NCBI GenBank assembly: GCA_016648135.1
Contig: JADDOH010002055.1
Coordinates: 1-64,000, forward strand
Reading direction: 5' to 3'
DNA from: Agrypnia vestita
Taxonomy: Eukaryota; Arthropoda; Insecta; Trichoptera; Phryganeidae
DNA: 64,000 nucleotides
Shown here: one piece after another, positions 1-10,770 of the stretch
Position numbering within the stretch: position 1 is the first letter of the stretch
How the letters are laid out: every line of letters starts with the position of its first letter
Made by a program: the position numbers and the translations under genes
Notes under the pieces: generated by a model
What the model was told of the DNA's origin: nothing
Seen by the model: the letters and a program-made list of their open reading frames with translations, nothing else
Databases searched by the model: none

Positions 1-583
1 ATCGCAATGGCTGAACCCTGCCGAACCAGCCAAACCATACCTCAAGCGAAAATTGACTCCAAAAAAGTTACTTGTGAGCGTTTGGTAGACTAGTAGTGCT
101 GGTGTCGTTCACTACAGCTTTCTTAAATCTGGCCAGACGATTACGGCAGATATCTATTGTCAGCAACTGCAAACCATGATGGAAAAGCTAGCTGCTAAAC
201 AACCGTGGCTGGTTAATCGCTCTAGGCCACTGCTGCTTCATGATAACGCTAGACCACACACTGCACAACAGACGGCTACCAAATTAGAGGAGCTTCAATT
301 GGAATGTCTAAGACATCCACCGTACTCTCCGGACTTTGCCCTAACAGATTACCATTTTTTTCGAAATTTGGATAACTTCTTGCAAAGGAAAAAATTCAAC
401 TCCGATGGGGCAGTCCAAACCGCCTTCAAAGATTTTATTGATTCCCGTCCGAATGGTTTTTTTAGTAAAGGGATCGATGAATTACCTATGAGTTACTTTG
501 ATTAAATAAATATATTATAATAAAAAAAAATCGGCTTTATGTTCCTCCCATACTAAACGCCAATTTCATATGTAAGGACCTAA
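1..583 (+). mobile_element. mariner element, 3' fragment (copy A)
   Basis: This is the 3' part of a Tc1/mariner-superfamily element; its 5' part lies left of the window. The transposase tail runs to a stop at 503-505. A terminal repeat follows at about 552-583 (outer end GGACCTAA), then a TA at 584-585 that fits a mariner target duplication. The same terminal sequence bounds the more complete copy at 40,985-42,098. Family membership is seen directly from the D34D spacing and the shared ends. Confidence 0.92.
2..505 (+). pseudogene. mariner transposase, C-terminal part, disrupted
   Basis: This is the cut-and-paste transposase of a mariner element, which binds terminal repeats and inserts at TA. 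The visible part starts at SQWLNPAEPAKPY and covers the second and third catalytic aspartates: HDNARPH and, 34 residues later, TDYHFF, i.e. D34D. The window starts after the first aspartate. Compared with the copy at 41 kb, a tryptophan codon has become TAG near position 94, one extra codon sits just after it, and about 33 bases are missing near the C-terminus, so MRWQKCIDSNGTYFD is reduced to MSYFD. The longest open stretch, 176-505, is only a remnant. It is non-functional as it stands. Confidence 0.9.
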
Positions 584-774
584 TATATGTGTGTTGTATC
601 AAATGTGTCCAAAAATCAAAAATGAATTAACGGTTAATTCTGGCGTCCCCTAGCGGCAGTTACGCAAAGTAATTTGTGCCTACCGTACCAAAAAAAGTGG
701 ATTACTCTAAAAATGGATAGTATACGTTAATAAATTAATAAATGCGACTTACGGATAAGGTCGATATATTCACG

Positions 775-1005
775 GAAACGTATGAGGCCGCTATAGCGTA
801 ATTGGTAAACGCCCCTCCCGGATAAAAGAAGATCCGTGGTTCGAATTCCGGTAGCAGTCAAATATTTTTTCGTTGATTTGATTTTTCTGTATGTCTTTCT
901 AATTGATTAATAAATTTGGTTTTTAATTTCACAGAACTTGCAACTTCGCAATAAGCATGTGTTCTTGAATATAATAAAATATTTTTCTTAGAAAATTAAA
1001 CTTTT
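775..1005 (+). mobile_element. tRNA-derived SINE-like repeat
   Basis: A pol III-type promoter is visible: an A-box-like TAGCGTAATTGG at about 794-805 and a B box GGTTCGAATTCC at 838-849, in a tRNA-like region (783-858) whose ends can partly pair (GCCGCTA with TAGCAG). The body after the B box (AAATATTTTTTCGT, CTAATTGATTAATAAATTTGG, TTCACAGAACTT, TGTTCTTGAATATA) recurs in both orientations at 42.1-42.36 kb, so this is a dispersed repeat and not a tRNA gene. The 3' end is approximate. Confidence 0.7.
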
Positions 1006-1924
1006 TAATACGTATATCCGTTATATATGTAAATATATTAAATCAAAATTGAACAGTTTGGAAACCGTCGAAATCCAAAAGAACTTAAATTTTGAGAAAA
1101 CATAATCAACATCACATTCTTACAAAAGTCTCCGCTTCTCAGCATCTTCCCCTTGAAGACCACACAAAAAAATCACCCTCACTCCTTCTAACCCGTTACT
1201 CTACTCAAATAATTTCTATATTTAGGTTAGGAGTTACAAATTACACCTGATGATGAGAGGGACTGCTCCTCTCGAAAATATAGTCATCTTAAATTTAACT
1301 CAACTTGTGTGCATTACAAAGTTCAATTTCGTTTAAATTGAAATAATCATGTCGCACCACAAAATAACTGCCATGTCAATTAATAATATCAAAACAGTTT
1401 TTGAAAATGGCTTTATGTTATAAGCATAAACAATTGGAGAGCTTGATGAAAAAATATGAATATAGACAATTCTAGAAGTTCATTAAAATCTGAGTATAAT
1501 AATGATTGCGATAGGAATATTACGATATTTCAATTTATTTTGCATATATTCTGATTCAGTCCACCTTATTTCGAAGTATTGACAGCCCGTCGCTGGTACC
1601 TAAATGAATATTATAACGTTCAACTGCTTTATATGATTTTAACTATCGTAAAGTAAACTTTTCGTTAATGATATTAATTATATGATGTTAATTATCGTAA
1701 AAAATATTAGTGTATGTTTTCGTATTATGATGACCAGTTTCACTTAAATAATTTATATGTAATAATTATTTAACAATAATATCATCCAACATACGCTAAT
1801 TGCAGAAAGTCACATTTGATTATCATAGTAGCGAAATGATCATTTCTTTTGATGTAGTTGTAAAACGACTTTGAAAAATAACTTCAATTGACGAGTTCCA
1901 ACTTCAAATTGAATAAAATTGATT
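1006..1924. other. A+T-rich non-coding stretch
   Basis: No open frame, tRNA or clear transposon end was seen, apart from the hammerhead-like hairpin at 1,247-1,277. The rest is low-complexity A+T-rich sequence. Confidence 0.5.
1247..1277 (+). other. hammerhead-like hairpin (family beta)
   Basis: CTGATGA is followed by one T, then a perfect 6-bp stem GAGAGG/CCTCTC around a 7-base loop, then GAAA. The order matches the hammerhead catalytic core (CUGANGA, stem II, GAAA), except for the extra base before the stem. Flanking pairing for stem I is weak, so this may be a decayed repeat copy or chance. Confidence 0.4.
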
Positions 1925-2225
1925 CTTAGAGCGGCCTATCTGCGCGGGAAATCATAAATCGTTATTGCGGAAATTTCGCTGCGAGGGAAGTGCTAATGGC
2001 GGCGGCCCTAATGACCTGAGCCAGTTAATGGATCTGCACAGGGCCAAGCCGGGGGCTCATCATTAGCGGTTTTATTCGCAGATTCAAATTCGATCGAACC
2101 TTCGACGGTCGGGCTGTAGTTTTATCTCGGAAAATTTCGGTGGAAATAATGGGCCGTTTTGACAGTTCCATTAAAATTCTTTGTTGAGTGGGTGATTTAT
2201 GTTTTACACCCGCGGACGGCATCAG
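1925..2225. other. G+C-richer unique block with TAAT sites
   Basis: This block is clearly richer in G+C than its surroundings and shares no sequence with other parts of the window. TAATG motifs sit at 1994, 2009 and 2026, with a reverse CATTA near 2060, i.e. four homeodomain-type sites in about 70 bases. A 65-codon open frame on the minus strand (2025-2222) shows no recognisable domain. It could be a conserved regulatory element; no exon evidence was seen. Confidence 0.35.
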
Positions 2226-3239
2226 GTGTTGTTGGATTTTCTTTTAAGTTTTTTCCTTATTTATTATCTTCCAGAGATTAACGCCGGAACTACAATACGC
2301 CCCCGTGTCTCGCAAGTGACAAAATAACAGGAGAAATTTTAATAAAAATACAATATTAAGAATGATGCGTGTGTGAGCATGTGGCAGTTATAAAAACAGT
2401 CGTTACACAAAAAAACTTTAAACTTATTACATTATACTCATTTTGAAAACCGAAAGTGCTAAACAATATATTTTGTAATCCTTGTAGCTCGTAAGATATG
2501 AGTTAGGACGCAATATTTATGGTACAATTGAAATTGAAAATACCTGCTGCAATGGAATAAACAAAAATGATAAAACTCCACTCGTTCACGCAATACATAA
2601 TTATTTACTGATTGCAGGTTACGATCGGGTGTTGTGATCAAATTTTAGATCGAAAAAAGTTTATCTGATTGAATATAGTTGTCCAAGAAGCTAATTCAAG
2701 CGAGATATCCGAATACTCATTATAGTAATCGCACGGCTTCCTCTCTTACTTAATGCGCTATTTCGTCAGATTGTACAGATACGTACATGTGTACTTATAC
2801 TTCTCTTGATTTGGTCGGGCGTGTGGCAATGTAGTGAAATGTTAAGGTCGTTTGAAAGTTTTGGTATGGTTTGAAACAAATTCGCCCCTACTAAAAAACA
2901 TCCTAAATAGAACCCTCGGTCGGGGCGGTAGCGGTGGAGGCAACCAACATACGAATATCTATTGTTGCCCCAATTTCGTTAATTTCTTACAAGTTTAGTT
3001 ACCCGGACACAAATATAATATTTTACTTTGATTTTTGACCTCGATCGCTGATACAAAAATATGCACTAAATAAATAGAAAATTTGATTTTTATAATTCAT
3101 GCTAATAAGAAAAAATGTATGAAAATATTTTTGAGTTAAGACGGAGTCGCCACGATGTTTTGGGAGTACAGAGTGGAACGTATAAGTGAATAGATATCCC
3201 ATAAAGTATGAGACAGATAGTGTAAGCAACAAGAACAGA
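2226..3239. other. A+T-rich non-coding stretch
   Basis: There are only short chance frames (2459-2641 and 3023-3232 on the minus strand) with no recognisable motif. No repeat shared with the rest of the window was found. Confidence 0.4.
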
Positions 3240-3370
3240 GAGCATCCGCGGAAGACCTGGCACGATCTGTTAATTAGATTTTGGAGGACGCTCTCTCAGA
3301 CATCTCGACAATCTAAGGACCATGAAAAGTTGTGTTAAAGTGAACGGGTTACGAGTGGTATGCCGCAGGC
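3240..3370 (+). pseudogene. possible LINE ORF tail relic
   Basis: Read in shifting frames, the stretch gives RGRP, RKTWHDLL and then SLDNLRTMKSCVKVN. This follows the order RGRPRKTWHDQI...SLNNRRVCMRRCMNVDE seen in the better preserved LINE end at 16.0-16.4 kb. It is very decayed, with at least one frameshift and stops; call it a weak relic of the RTE-type C-terminus. Confidence 0.3.
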
Positions 3371-4769
3371 GCGTGCAGTGAGAACGTTGAAGCGTGACTT
3401 TTACTTAAACACATATTGTGGAAAAAATATAGAAATTAAATATTTATGTGACAAAATGTGATGAAATATTAACATTGTAATTATTGTGGTAGAGATATAT
3501 ATTTTATTTCGATTTTTTCAAAATATATGCTTAGAAAAAGTCATGCTTCAATGTTTCCACTGCACCACGACAGACGATTGTGGCGTTTTATTCTCTCTGC
3601 CTAGAAATCTATCCCACGCAATTGAAATAGGGAATAAAAATAAAACTCAAAAGGAATGTTGCATTATTCATGAATTTTTTTTAAAAGGATTGTTAAATGT
3701 AGTTTATAGCGAAATAAAATTTCATATTTATTGGTTAAAAAATGAGATTGGTTCATTTGTCATTTAAAATAATTTATGTTGATAAATTAGTTAGTACTTA
3801 ACTCCTTTATCATATTAGTTAAGTATCTAGTTACATAGTGAAGTACCTATGAGGTCAAGATAAAATAAAACTATGAAACATGATTTCAAATTTATCTGAG
3901 AAATAAATTATAAATCTTAACTAACTAATCTTCTGTGTAGAAAAAAAATGTAAAAAAATATTTTAATAATTATTAGGTACCACCTACTATACTTTAAACA
4001 TTTTAAATCTCATTCTTTAATAAAACACAACTACGTACAAATATTAATTATGCGTTTTCTGAAAAAGTTTGAAAACTGAATGATTACCACGCACCTACGC
4101 CTGGTGACATAGAATATTCTTTAAGATTTGACAATTTATTTAAGTACATTAAATCTATTTTTTTGAGCATGGGGAACATAAAAAGTTTAGTAATCCGACG
4201 CCAACACCAAACTTGTGCGACAATAATTAATTTTTATTTCACACCCAGTAGAACATACTTAAAAAATAACTTACCAAACATCTCCTCCATGGTGGTCCGT
4301 AAAAGCCATTGAAATACTTTTCTTGCTGAGAATTTTCCGCCCAGTTCTCCGAGGTTCGGGGGTTCGCTTTCATGTATTTTATTAATTTACCAAAGTTTGG
4401 CTGTCAACGCAACACGACGATGCCAACAACAGAGGATGGCCTTAAAAGACATTGCTGATGTTTTTTCATAATATTTTAGATCGTAAATAATATTTTTTAC
4501 AATCTTTTTTTTCTACAGAGAAGATTAAGGTAAGTACCTACTTTATTATAAGGTTTAAATTTATCATTTTCTATTAGATGTGGACTAATTTGTTCCGAGT
4601 GATATTGCTTCCAATTTAATTAAGTATTATTTATCTTACGAAGGGTAGGAAGGGTCCTACGGAAGTAATTATACTTCGGGCTGTGTTTTCATTCAATGCC
4701 TTCTTTCAGTTATTTATCAAAGCCCTTTCAGTTACTCACCATAAAATTGATTTTTGACCCAGGCAAAAG
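3371..4769. other. A+T-rich non-coding stretch
   Basis: It contains a 93-codon open frame (3486-3767, +) without any recognisable motif and a mildly G+C-richer patch at about 4,270-4,450. Nothing else could be supported. Confidence 0.4.
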
Positions 4770-4778
4770 CACACATTT

Positions 4779-4826
4779 GTTGGTCTTGGTTGTCAAGTTA
4801 GTCCTATTTTCATAGTGATGAATTGA
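4779..4826 (+). mobile_element. SINE remnant (tRNA-Met-like family), internally deleted
   Basis: TTGTTGGTCTTG is joined to CAAGTTAGTCCTATTTTCATAG. Both blocks occur, in the same order but separated by the tRNA-like middle, in the SINE at 25,325-25,500. This copy has lost the anticodon and B-box part. Confidence 0.6.
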
Positions 4827-5134
4827 ACTTCAAATTTTTGTACAAAAATTATTGCAACCACAGACTCATTAAAATATATAAACATGAATTAACTTAAATT
4901 TCTTGGCACACAGTCTGGTTCCAATACATTTACGTTTAAAAAAATACTAAAGAATATAAATTTAGAAAAAAAAAATTATAATCTCAAATTAAATACTCTT
5001 AGAAGGAATAATATTTTAGTAAATAAGTCGCGCTTTATTACAAAAATAAGTTTTTACAAAAGAGTCGGTTTGGAATGAAATTTAAAAAAATTAAATAACG
5101 TCAAAAATGTCCTTAGGTTTTCACGGCCGTTCAG

Positions 5135-5339
5135 AATCTTCTGTGTATAGTTTTCTGGGATATTCTGCCGTGTATATGTGACCTCTCTGGCCAATGTTTC
5201 GGATCCCATTGTAGGGTCCATCATCAAGGCTAATGTCACATTAGCCCTGGTGATGGACCCTGCAATGGGATCCGAAACGTTGGCCAGAGAGGTCACATGT
5301 ACACGGCAGAATATCCCAGAAAACTATACATAGAAGATT
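5135..5339. repeat. near-perfect palindrome, 1-base spacer, hammerhead-like arms
   Basis: Two arms of about 100 bases are inverted copies that meet at position 5237 (GGCTAATGT-C-ACATTAGCC). They differ at only scattered positions. Each arm carries a hammerhead-like order. On the + strand at 5247-5279: CTGGTGA, T, stem GGACCC/GGGATCC, GAAAC, palindrome ACGT, with GCC before and GGCC after that can pair. The minus-strand arm has TTGATGA, so the family core would be CTGATGA. Diverged single copies lie at 22.9 kb and 38.4 kb. The perfect centre suggests a head-to-head dimer or recent foldback. Confidence 0.8.
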
Positions 5340-5349
5340 AAATGACGTC

Positions 5350-5844
5350 TATTGTAAAATATAGCAACAGTTAAAGACGAATTAAAACATATAACATAAC
5401 ACTAAACTTACTGTAATTTAATATATGTCTAAAATGTCAGATGTTTTGAGCTTTGACAAGACACTTCATGCTTCATCACTTCATCAGTCAATTTAGATTT
5501 TCGAAATTCGTAGTGAAGTACCTATTATGTATACCGACGGAGTAATTCAAATTTAGAAAATATTCCGCGACGTTATCGGGCCGTCGTTGCTAGTAATCAA
5601 ACTTTTGTAATGATTCCAATTTGAAAAAACTATTATAAATTTGAAAAAACCAAAATTATACTATAATTATTATTTTTAACGAAAATTTGATAGATCTTCT
5701 TGATCGTCTCCACAAGTCTGCTTGCAAAGTTTCAGCTCGATTAGATCACGGGAAAAGGCTTAAAAATCGAGCCAAAGTTTTTTCGACGGAAAGCCGGCAA
5801 GCAAGCAAGCAGACGCCACGAGTTAATATAAAGGGAGTAAAAAA
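5350..5844 (+). repeat. tandem repeat family, unit 1
   Basis: This unit is homologous along its length to the next unit (5,845-6,322) and, in its 3' part, to 29,685-30,018. Landmarks are GATAGATCTTCTTGATCG, a GATCACGGGAAAAGG block, and an end AAAGGGAGTAAAAAA. Near the 3' end GTCTGCTTGC and GCAAGCAGAC can form a stem. Its left end lacks the ACTCCCTTT terminus and abuts the palindrome, so it is truncated or the palindrome inserted there. No coding capacity. Confidence 0.75.
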
Positions 5845-6322
5845 GTAACCCATAAAAACCAACTTTTTATTATACTCCCTTTCTTTGTAAAATATAACAA
5901 CAATTAAAGATGAATTAAAACATATAACATAACACTAAACTTACAGTAATTCAATATATTTCTAAAATGTCTGATGTTTTGAGCTTTGATAAGACACTTC
6001 ATGCTTTGAAGATTAAATTCTAAAAACATTTGTCAGTCAATTTAGATTTTCGACATTCGTAGTGAAGTTATCGGGCCACCGTAATCAAACTTTTCTAATG
6101 ATTCCAATTTGAAAAAACCAATAAAATTTGTAAAAATCCGAAATTATACTATAATTATTATTTTTTTTAAACGAAAATTTGATAGATCTTCTTGATCGTC
6201 GCCACGGGACTTGCTAAGTTTCAGCTCGACTGGATCACGGGAAAAGGGTGAAAAATCCATCCAAAATTTTTATTGACGGCAAGCAAGCAGACGCCACGAG
6301 TTAATATAAAGGGAGTAAAAAA
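5845..6322 (+). repeat. tandem repeat family, unit 2, with inverted ends
   Basis: The unit starts with AACCCATAAAAACCAAC, has TACTCCCTTTC at 5872 and ends TAAAGGGAGTA near 6317, so the bounded part has short inverted ends (ACTCCCTTT/AAAGGGAGT). The head-to-tail order with unit 1 is seen directly. It could be a non-autonomous DNA element or a Helitron-like repeat; no target duplication could be fixed. Confidence 0.75.
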
Positions 6323-6473
6323 TACGTTTTGTTTACTAGGGTACAAATTTACTTAATAAAGTTCATTAGGGTTTATAGGGTTTGAAAGGTTTATAAGGTT
6401 AAAAATACGTTTTATTTAATAGTGTAATGTGTAACTTAAAAATAACGACGGGGAACATTCTTCCGCTGTTTAA

Positions 6474-7090
6474 GGCGGTACATTCACTGCGAATGCACAT
6501 TTCGGCGTTTTTTACGAAAATGTGGGTTTTCATTATTCATTTATATCAGAATTTATATGATAGATTGAAATTTTTTAGGGTTATAACTTAGATAGAACCT
6601 TTGTTCTTATATAAAAGTAATAAACTGAACATTGTTTATAATAAATAAGAAAAATATAAGCATTAATCCACAGGCCGCGGCAAAAAAAACGTTTTTAATG
6701 TTCCCGGGCGACGATTGGTTCGTTGAAAATTTGTATGTAAGCATACTATGTTTTTTTTATATATATATAAAGTTTGCTTAATTATCTAGAATCCGTACGT
6801 AGGATATTAAGAAATATTCAATATTAATAAAAGTAATAATATTTTAAAAATGCTAGAAATTTTTACGATTTTGATGCTTTTCAAATATTGTTTATTCATA
6901 TAAAAAGATGATTTTAAACGATATATTGTATCTATATTCGCACTTTGAGTCTTCATTCACTATAAAAAAGCTACATTTTTTATTAAAAATACGTTAATTA
7001 TTATTTAAAAAAAAATTCTAAAGTGTGAAATGTGTCAAGAAATAGCGCAGTTTTGAATCAGATGCCGCGTGCCGTGCGGGAGAGGCGGAC
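6474..7090 (+). mobile_element. TTAA-family element, left part (copy 1)
   Basis: A TTAA (6470-6473) is followed by GGCGGTACATTCACTGC, the same terminus as in the elements at 47,024 and 60,558. Homology continues through blocks such as ATATAAGCATTAATCCACAGG and AATCCGTACGTAGG, and fades near 7,090. No matching right terminus was found, so this copy is truncated. The TTAA duplication fits piggyBac- or Kolobok-type insertion; no transposase is present. Confidence 0.75.
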
Positions 7091-9580
7091 GTTTCTCTGT
7101 GGTCCATACACTTTTTCATAAAAAAATCACTTTAAAACGTGTTTTTATGCTAAATTTGACATTAGTTCAAAATAATACCATGTTATATATTCGAAAGCAA
7201 TCTATTCGTCGCAGATAATGAGTTTTTTTTAACTAGTTTGATATTATTTTGCTTTTCTACTGATAAATTCACGTTGAACTTGCGTCATGTGCGTGTTTTG
7301 GTGACGGCGGTATATTCGCGAAGATGTCATTGTAATTTATAAAGTCAAGTAAGATATTAATTTACGACATAATTTTTAAAATATAGATTAATGGTTGTTA
7401 ATTTTCTTTTTAATTCAATACATATTGTTGGAGTAGTTTTTTGTTTATTTTAGATAAAAAAATATTTGAATTAAGTTTAATTCACAGGTCTTTTGACATT
7501 TCAGTCGGAAGTCAAAATAATATCTAAATCTGCTTATGCGACATAAGTTTTAAATTAAAAAACAGTGATATAAGAAAAATTGTTGTTTACTATTTTTTTA
7601 TAATACATAAATTATTGGAGAAATATAAATACGCTTTTGTAAATTCTAGACTTAAAACATTTAAAATTCTAATAATAATGCGCGATCTTGACTTGCGTTC
7701 CCACATATTTTATATGTCGGTACTCCGTATGGTTGTCTCATTTCCTCGCAACCTTTCTGTCTTGCATGACATGTAAATAAATACGCTCGTGCAAGGTTTA
7801 TCTGATATGACGTTTGTTCATGTCTCCATCTCGTATTGAAGTAGCATGATCTATCGATGCATATCGCCGCTTTTGACAGCTTGAAAATTGTTTGTCCCGC
7901 CTTAAGTATGGAATTAGTTCATCTCTGTACAATCTGTGTTTGCAATGCTAAAAACACGTTTACACTTTTCCTGAAAAACGCAGTCGTATCATTGTTGCTT
8001 CACTTAGGAATTTATTTATTGAATTATTGCATTATTTATAATACTTGAGAAAAATTAATTTTCCTTATTTAATTTGCAAATAATTGTAAGAAACCAGCTA
8101 ACCAAGTCAAAAAAATCGGTTTTAGGCTTTTTAAAACGATTGAAAAACCGGTTATCCGGCTTCGGTTTTTACCGTTTTAGAAGTTTCACTATTTACATAG
8201 CACACGTTATATTTTTCCAATTCTGTTTTCTTTTTAAAATGCCGTTGTCTTATTGTAATCTTAGTGACAGTGAGACCGAAGATACCATCCAAATGAATAG
8301 GTTTTATCACTTCGGTTGAAAGATGAGTATCGAATCGACACAACAATCGTAACAGATGACTATCTCATTAGATTTATTGCCTTCTACCTGTTTTAGGGCC
8401 TTATTTAATGGCGAAACCGGGTGCTATCGATCCCGGCAGCAGTTCTCACCCATTACACCCACGAGATGTATTGTGTCTGGGGCATTATCGAACGCTCTCG
8501 GGATTACAACGGCAGATCCATTCATCTCTCTGGCCCACTGCGGACGACTTTTGACCATTATTAGGGTTGCCAACACGTTCCATGACTAATGCTTAAAATT
8601 AATCACGAGAATGAATACGATTATTTTTAGAAGATCAAATAGTTATATTTAATAACTTTAATAATTTTAAACATCGTGTCATTAGTTTGCAGAAATATGT
8701 GCAACTTGATTGTTTTTCATTTTAAGGTAAACTTTTGTATTTTACACACGCTTCAGATGACCCATATTGGGGTCCTATCAAATAAAGAGTTTAGTAGCAA
8801 AAACATATTTAATGTCGGAACATATTTGTCGCGAAATGAAATCTAATATTCTATATTTTCATTGGGATCTCCTGGTCGCGGCTACAACTGTAGTGACTCT
8901 AGGTGGGTCCCTATTAAATATTCACAATAAAGTAGCAAAAACGTTGCGAAGTTAAATTTCATATTTCATTTAGTTTGTAGTTGTATAAATCATTTTCTTA
9001 TACGATATTAGTGGTAATAATTTTCTGTGCGCGTGAAGTAATGACTGAAAGCGTACAAAGGAGAGCAACGCGCTATGAACTGAAATTGGCCCAGCTAGTG
9101 GTCCCTACCGAAAATTTAACTAATTACTGTAGCCGGATAAGTGTAATATAAAATATAATTCTAGAGAATAATCTTCTATACGATTTCTTTGTACGAAATA
9201 AGTTTCTATATCCTAATATTGCTCCTGCTATACTATATTATATTACTCTTGAGTATTAACTAGAGATATTGATTGCGGGTACAATATTAACTTAAGCATC
9301 TCTAACAACTCCCATTCTCTTCCCGCTTTGATGATAATGTCTAGAGCTGTTTTTGCATTTCCGAAGTGTAAAACCCAAATAACTGTAGCTATACTAAATT
9401 CTGTATGTTTGGACCGAAACTTAATTATATTTCTAGAAATGCTATCTCTGGCGCGACTAAAGTATCAATTGCTGATGTCTATAAATATGAATTATTTTGG
9501 ACTCATAATGGAACCTGGCACCGACACTCAAACCCTTACTGGAATTAATAAATGCAACTAGATCTCAATACGTCGTTGAT
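7091..9580. other. mostly A+T-rich, with a G+C-richer block at 8,355-8,590
   Basis: Short open frames occur (7857-8048, 8074-8319, 8356-8589, 8767-8955, 9328-9561) without recognisable domains. The 8,355-8,590 block is richer in G+C and unique within the window; it could be a relic of coding or regulatory sequence, but no splice-bounded exon could be supported. Confidence 0.35.
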
Positions 9581-10589
9581 TTGGCTGCATTGATCGTTTC
9601 TAGTGGATTGGACTCCCAAATTGTGTCGATGGTAACCCGAGATTCTACAAGCCGTGTTGGTCTGATATACAAAAAATGAGAGAAATATAATATATATTAA
9701 CCTCGTACCCTCATGGATTCGTCACAATTAATACGTCTAAATTATAAAGCACGGACGTTTGCGATGTTTACGAAATTGTCATGCTTTAGATTCGCTGTCA
9801 TTGGGAGAAATACATATAATATCAAACAGAAATAAACAATGAAAGACATATTTATAAATTGCAATATTTCCGTGGTAACTTTAAATCACCGTACGTAAAC
9901 GGTAATATAATATCAAGGGGAAAATAATACATATTAATAATTCCTAACTACTAAATTGCAAAATCGAAGCGAAATTTCTCCAAATGGTTCAATTAGGAAA
10001 ATATCTCGGAAATCGTCAGTTTGGGAAGGTTAATTAATTAATTATTAAATAATTAAATAGACTTCTTTCTTTTGTTATAATTAACCCCGGATATCAAATC
10101 TGAGGGGGACTAGGGCCCCAGCCCGCCCAGGTCCCGATGCCCTCCTACCGTTGACCAAGGCCTCTCGTTCCCTCTTGGAACTGATTGCATCCCGTGATAC
10201 TTTACCACTCCGAAATGACGACCATAAATCGCCTCTCTCGCGGCCACGGTGGGGTGCACACCTTTCTGTACACATATTCCAATAGAATGTTGAGTCTTTC
10301 TTTTAGACTTTATTGCCAGGTCAGTATTTCTTTTGTACTATTTGAAGACAATGATTGGCCTTTCTTTTAGGTATCGACGGAGTGTATCAAAAATATGGTA
10401 CAACCTCTTCGTGCTATGAGAAGGGCGTTCCATGGTACTGTATTTCGTGAAGACAAAAATGGTCAAATAAAAAGGTGTTAGTAACATCCTATCCTAGACG
10501 TGAATTTACGAATTATACTTTCTAATCTTGTCTACCACTTGACTGGCGAAATAAGAGAGTATTCACTTCCAAAGTTTCACAACATCCAT
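9581..10589. other. unresolved region with a G+C-rich patch
   Basis: The 10,085-10,265 patch is strongly G+C-rich and open on the minus strand (10,081-10,275), but the product (rich in Arg and Gly) has no motif I recognise. It lies next to the possible retroelement tail at 10.6 kb and may be part of the same decayed insertion. Confidence 0.3.
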
Positions 10590-10770
10590 ACATGGAAATC
10601 CTCCTAAAGACGACAAACATCACGACGTTGGACTTTGCCGTCTGGTAGGGTGACTTCGTAACTGGTCGGATTGTGACTACTCCGGTCTACAAGGGAGGTT
10701 CTACTTTTAAAGACACCCCACAGGGGCTTGCGCCAGATTCCAAGCCCACTTCCCGCGTAGCTAACTACGA
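10590..10770 (-). pseudogene. possible Ty3/gypsy integrase C-terminal relic
   Basis: The minus strand reads GIWRKPLWGVF... then NPTSYEVTLPDGKVQRRDV (about 10,617-10,673). This resembles the tail of retrotransposon integrases, where a W-P-G-containing segment is followed by SY-V---DG---RRHVDQL. No integrase zinc finger or DDE core was found to the right, and frames are closed within a short distance. The resemblance is by eye only. Confidence 0.33.
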
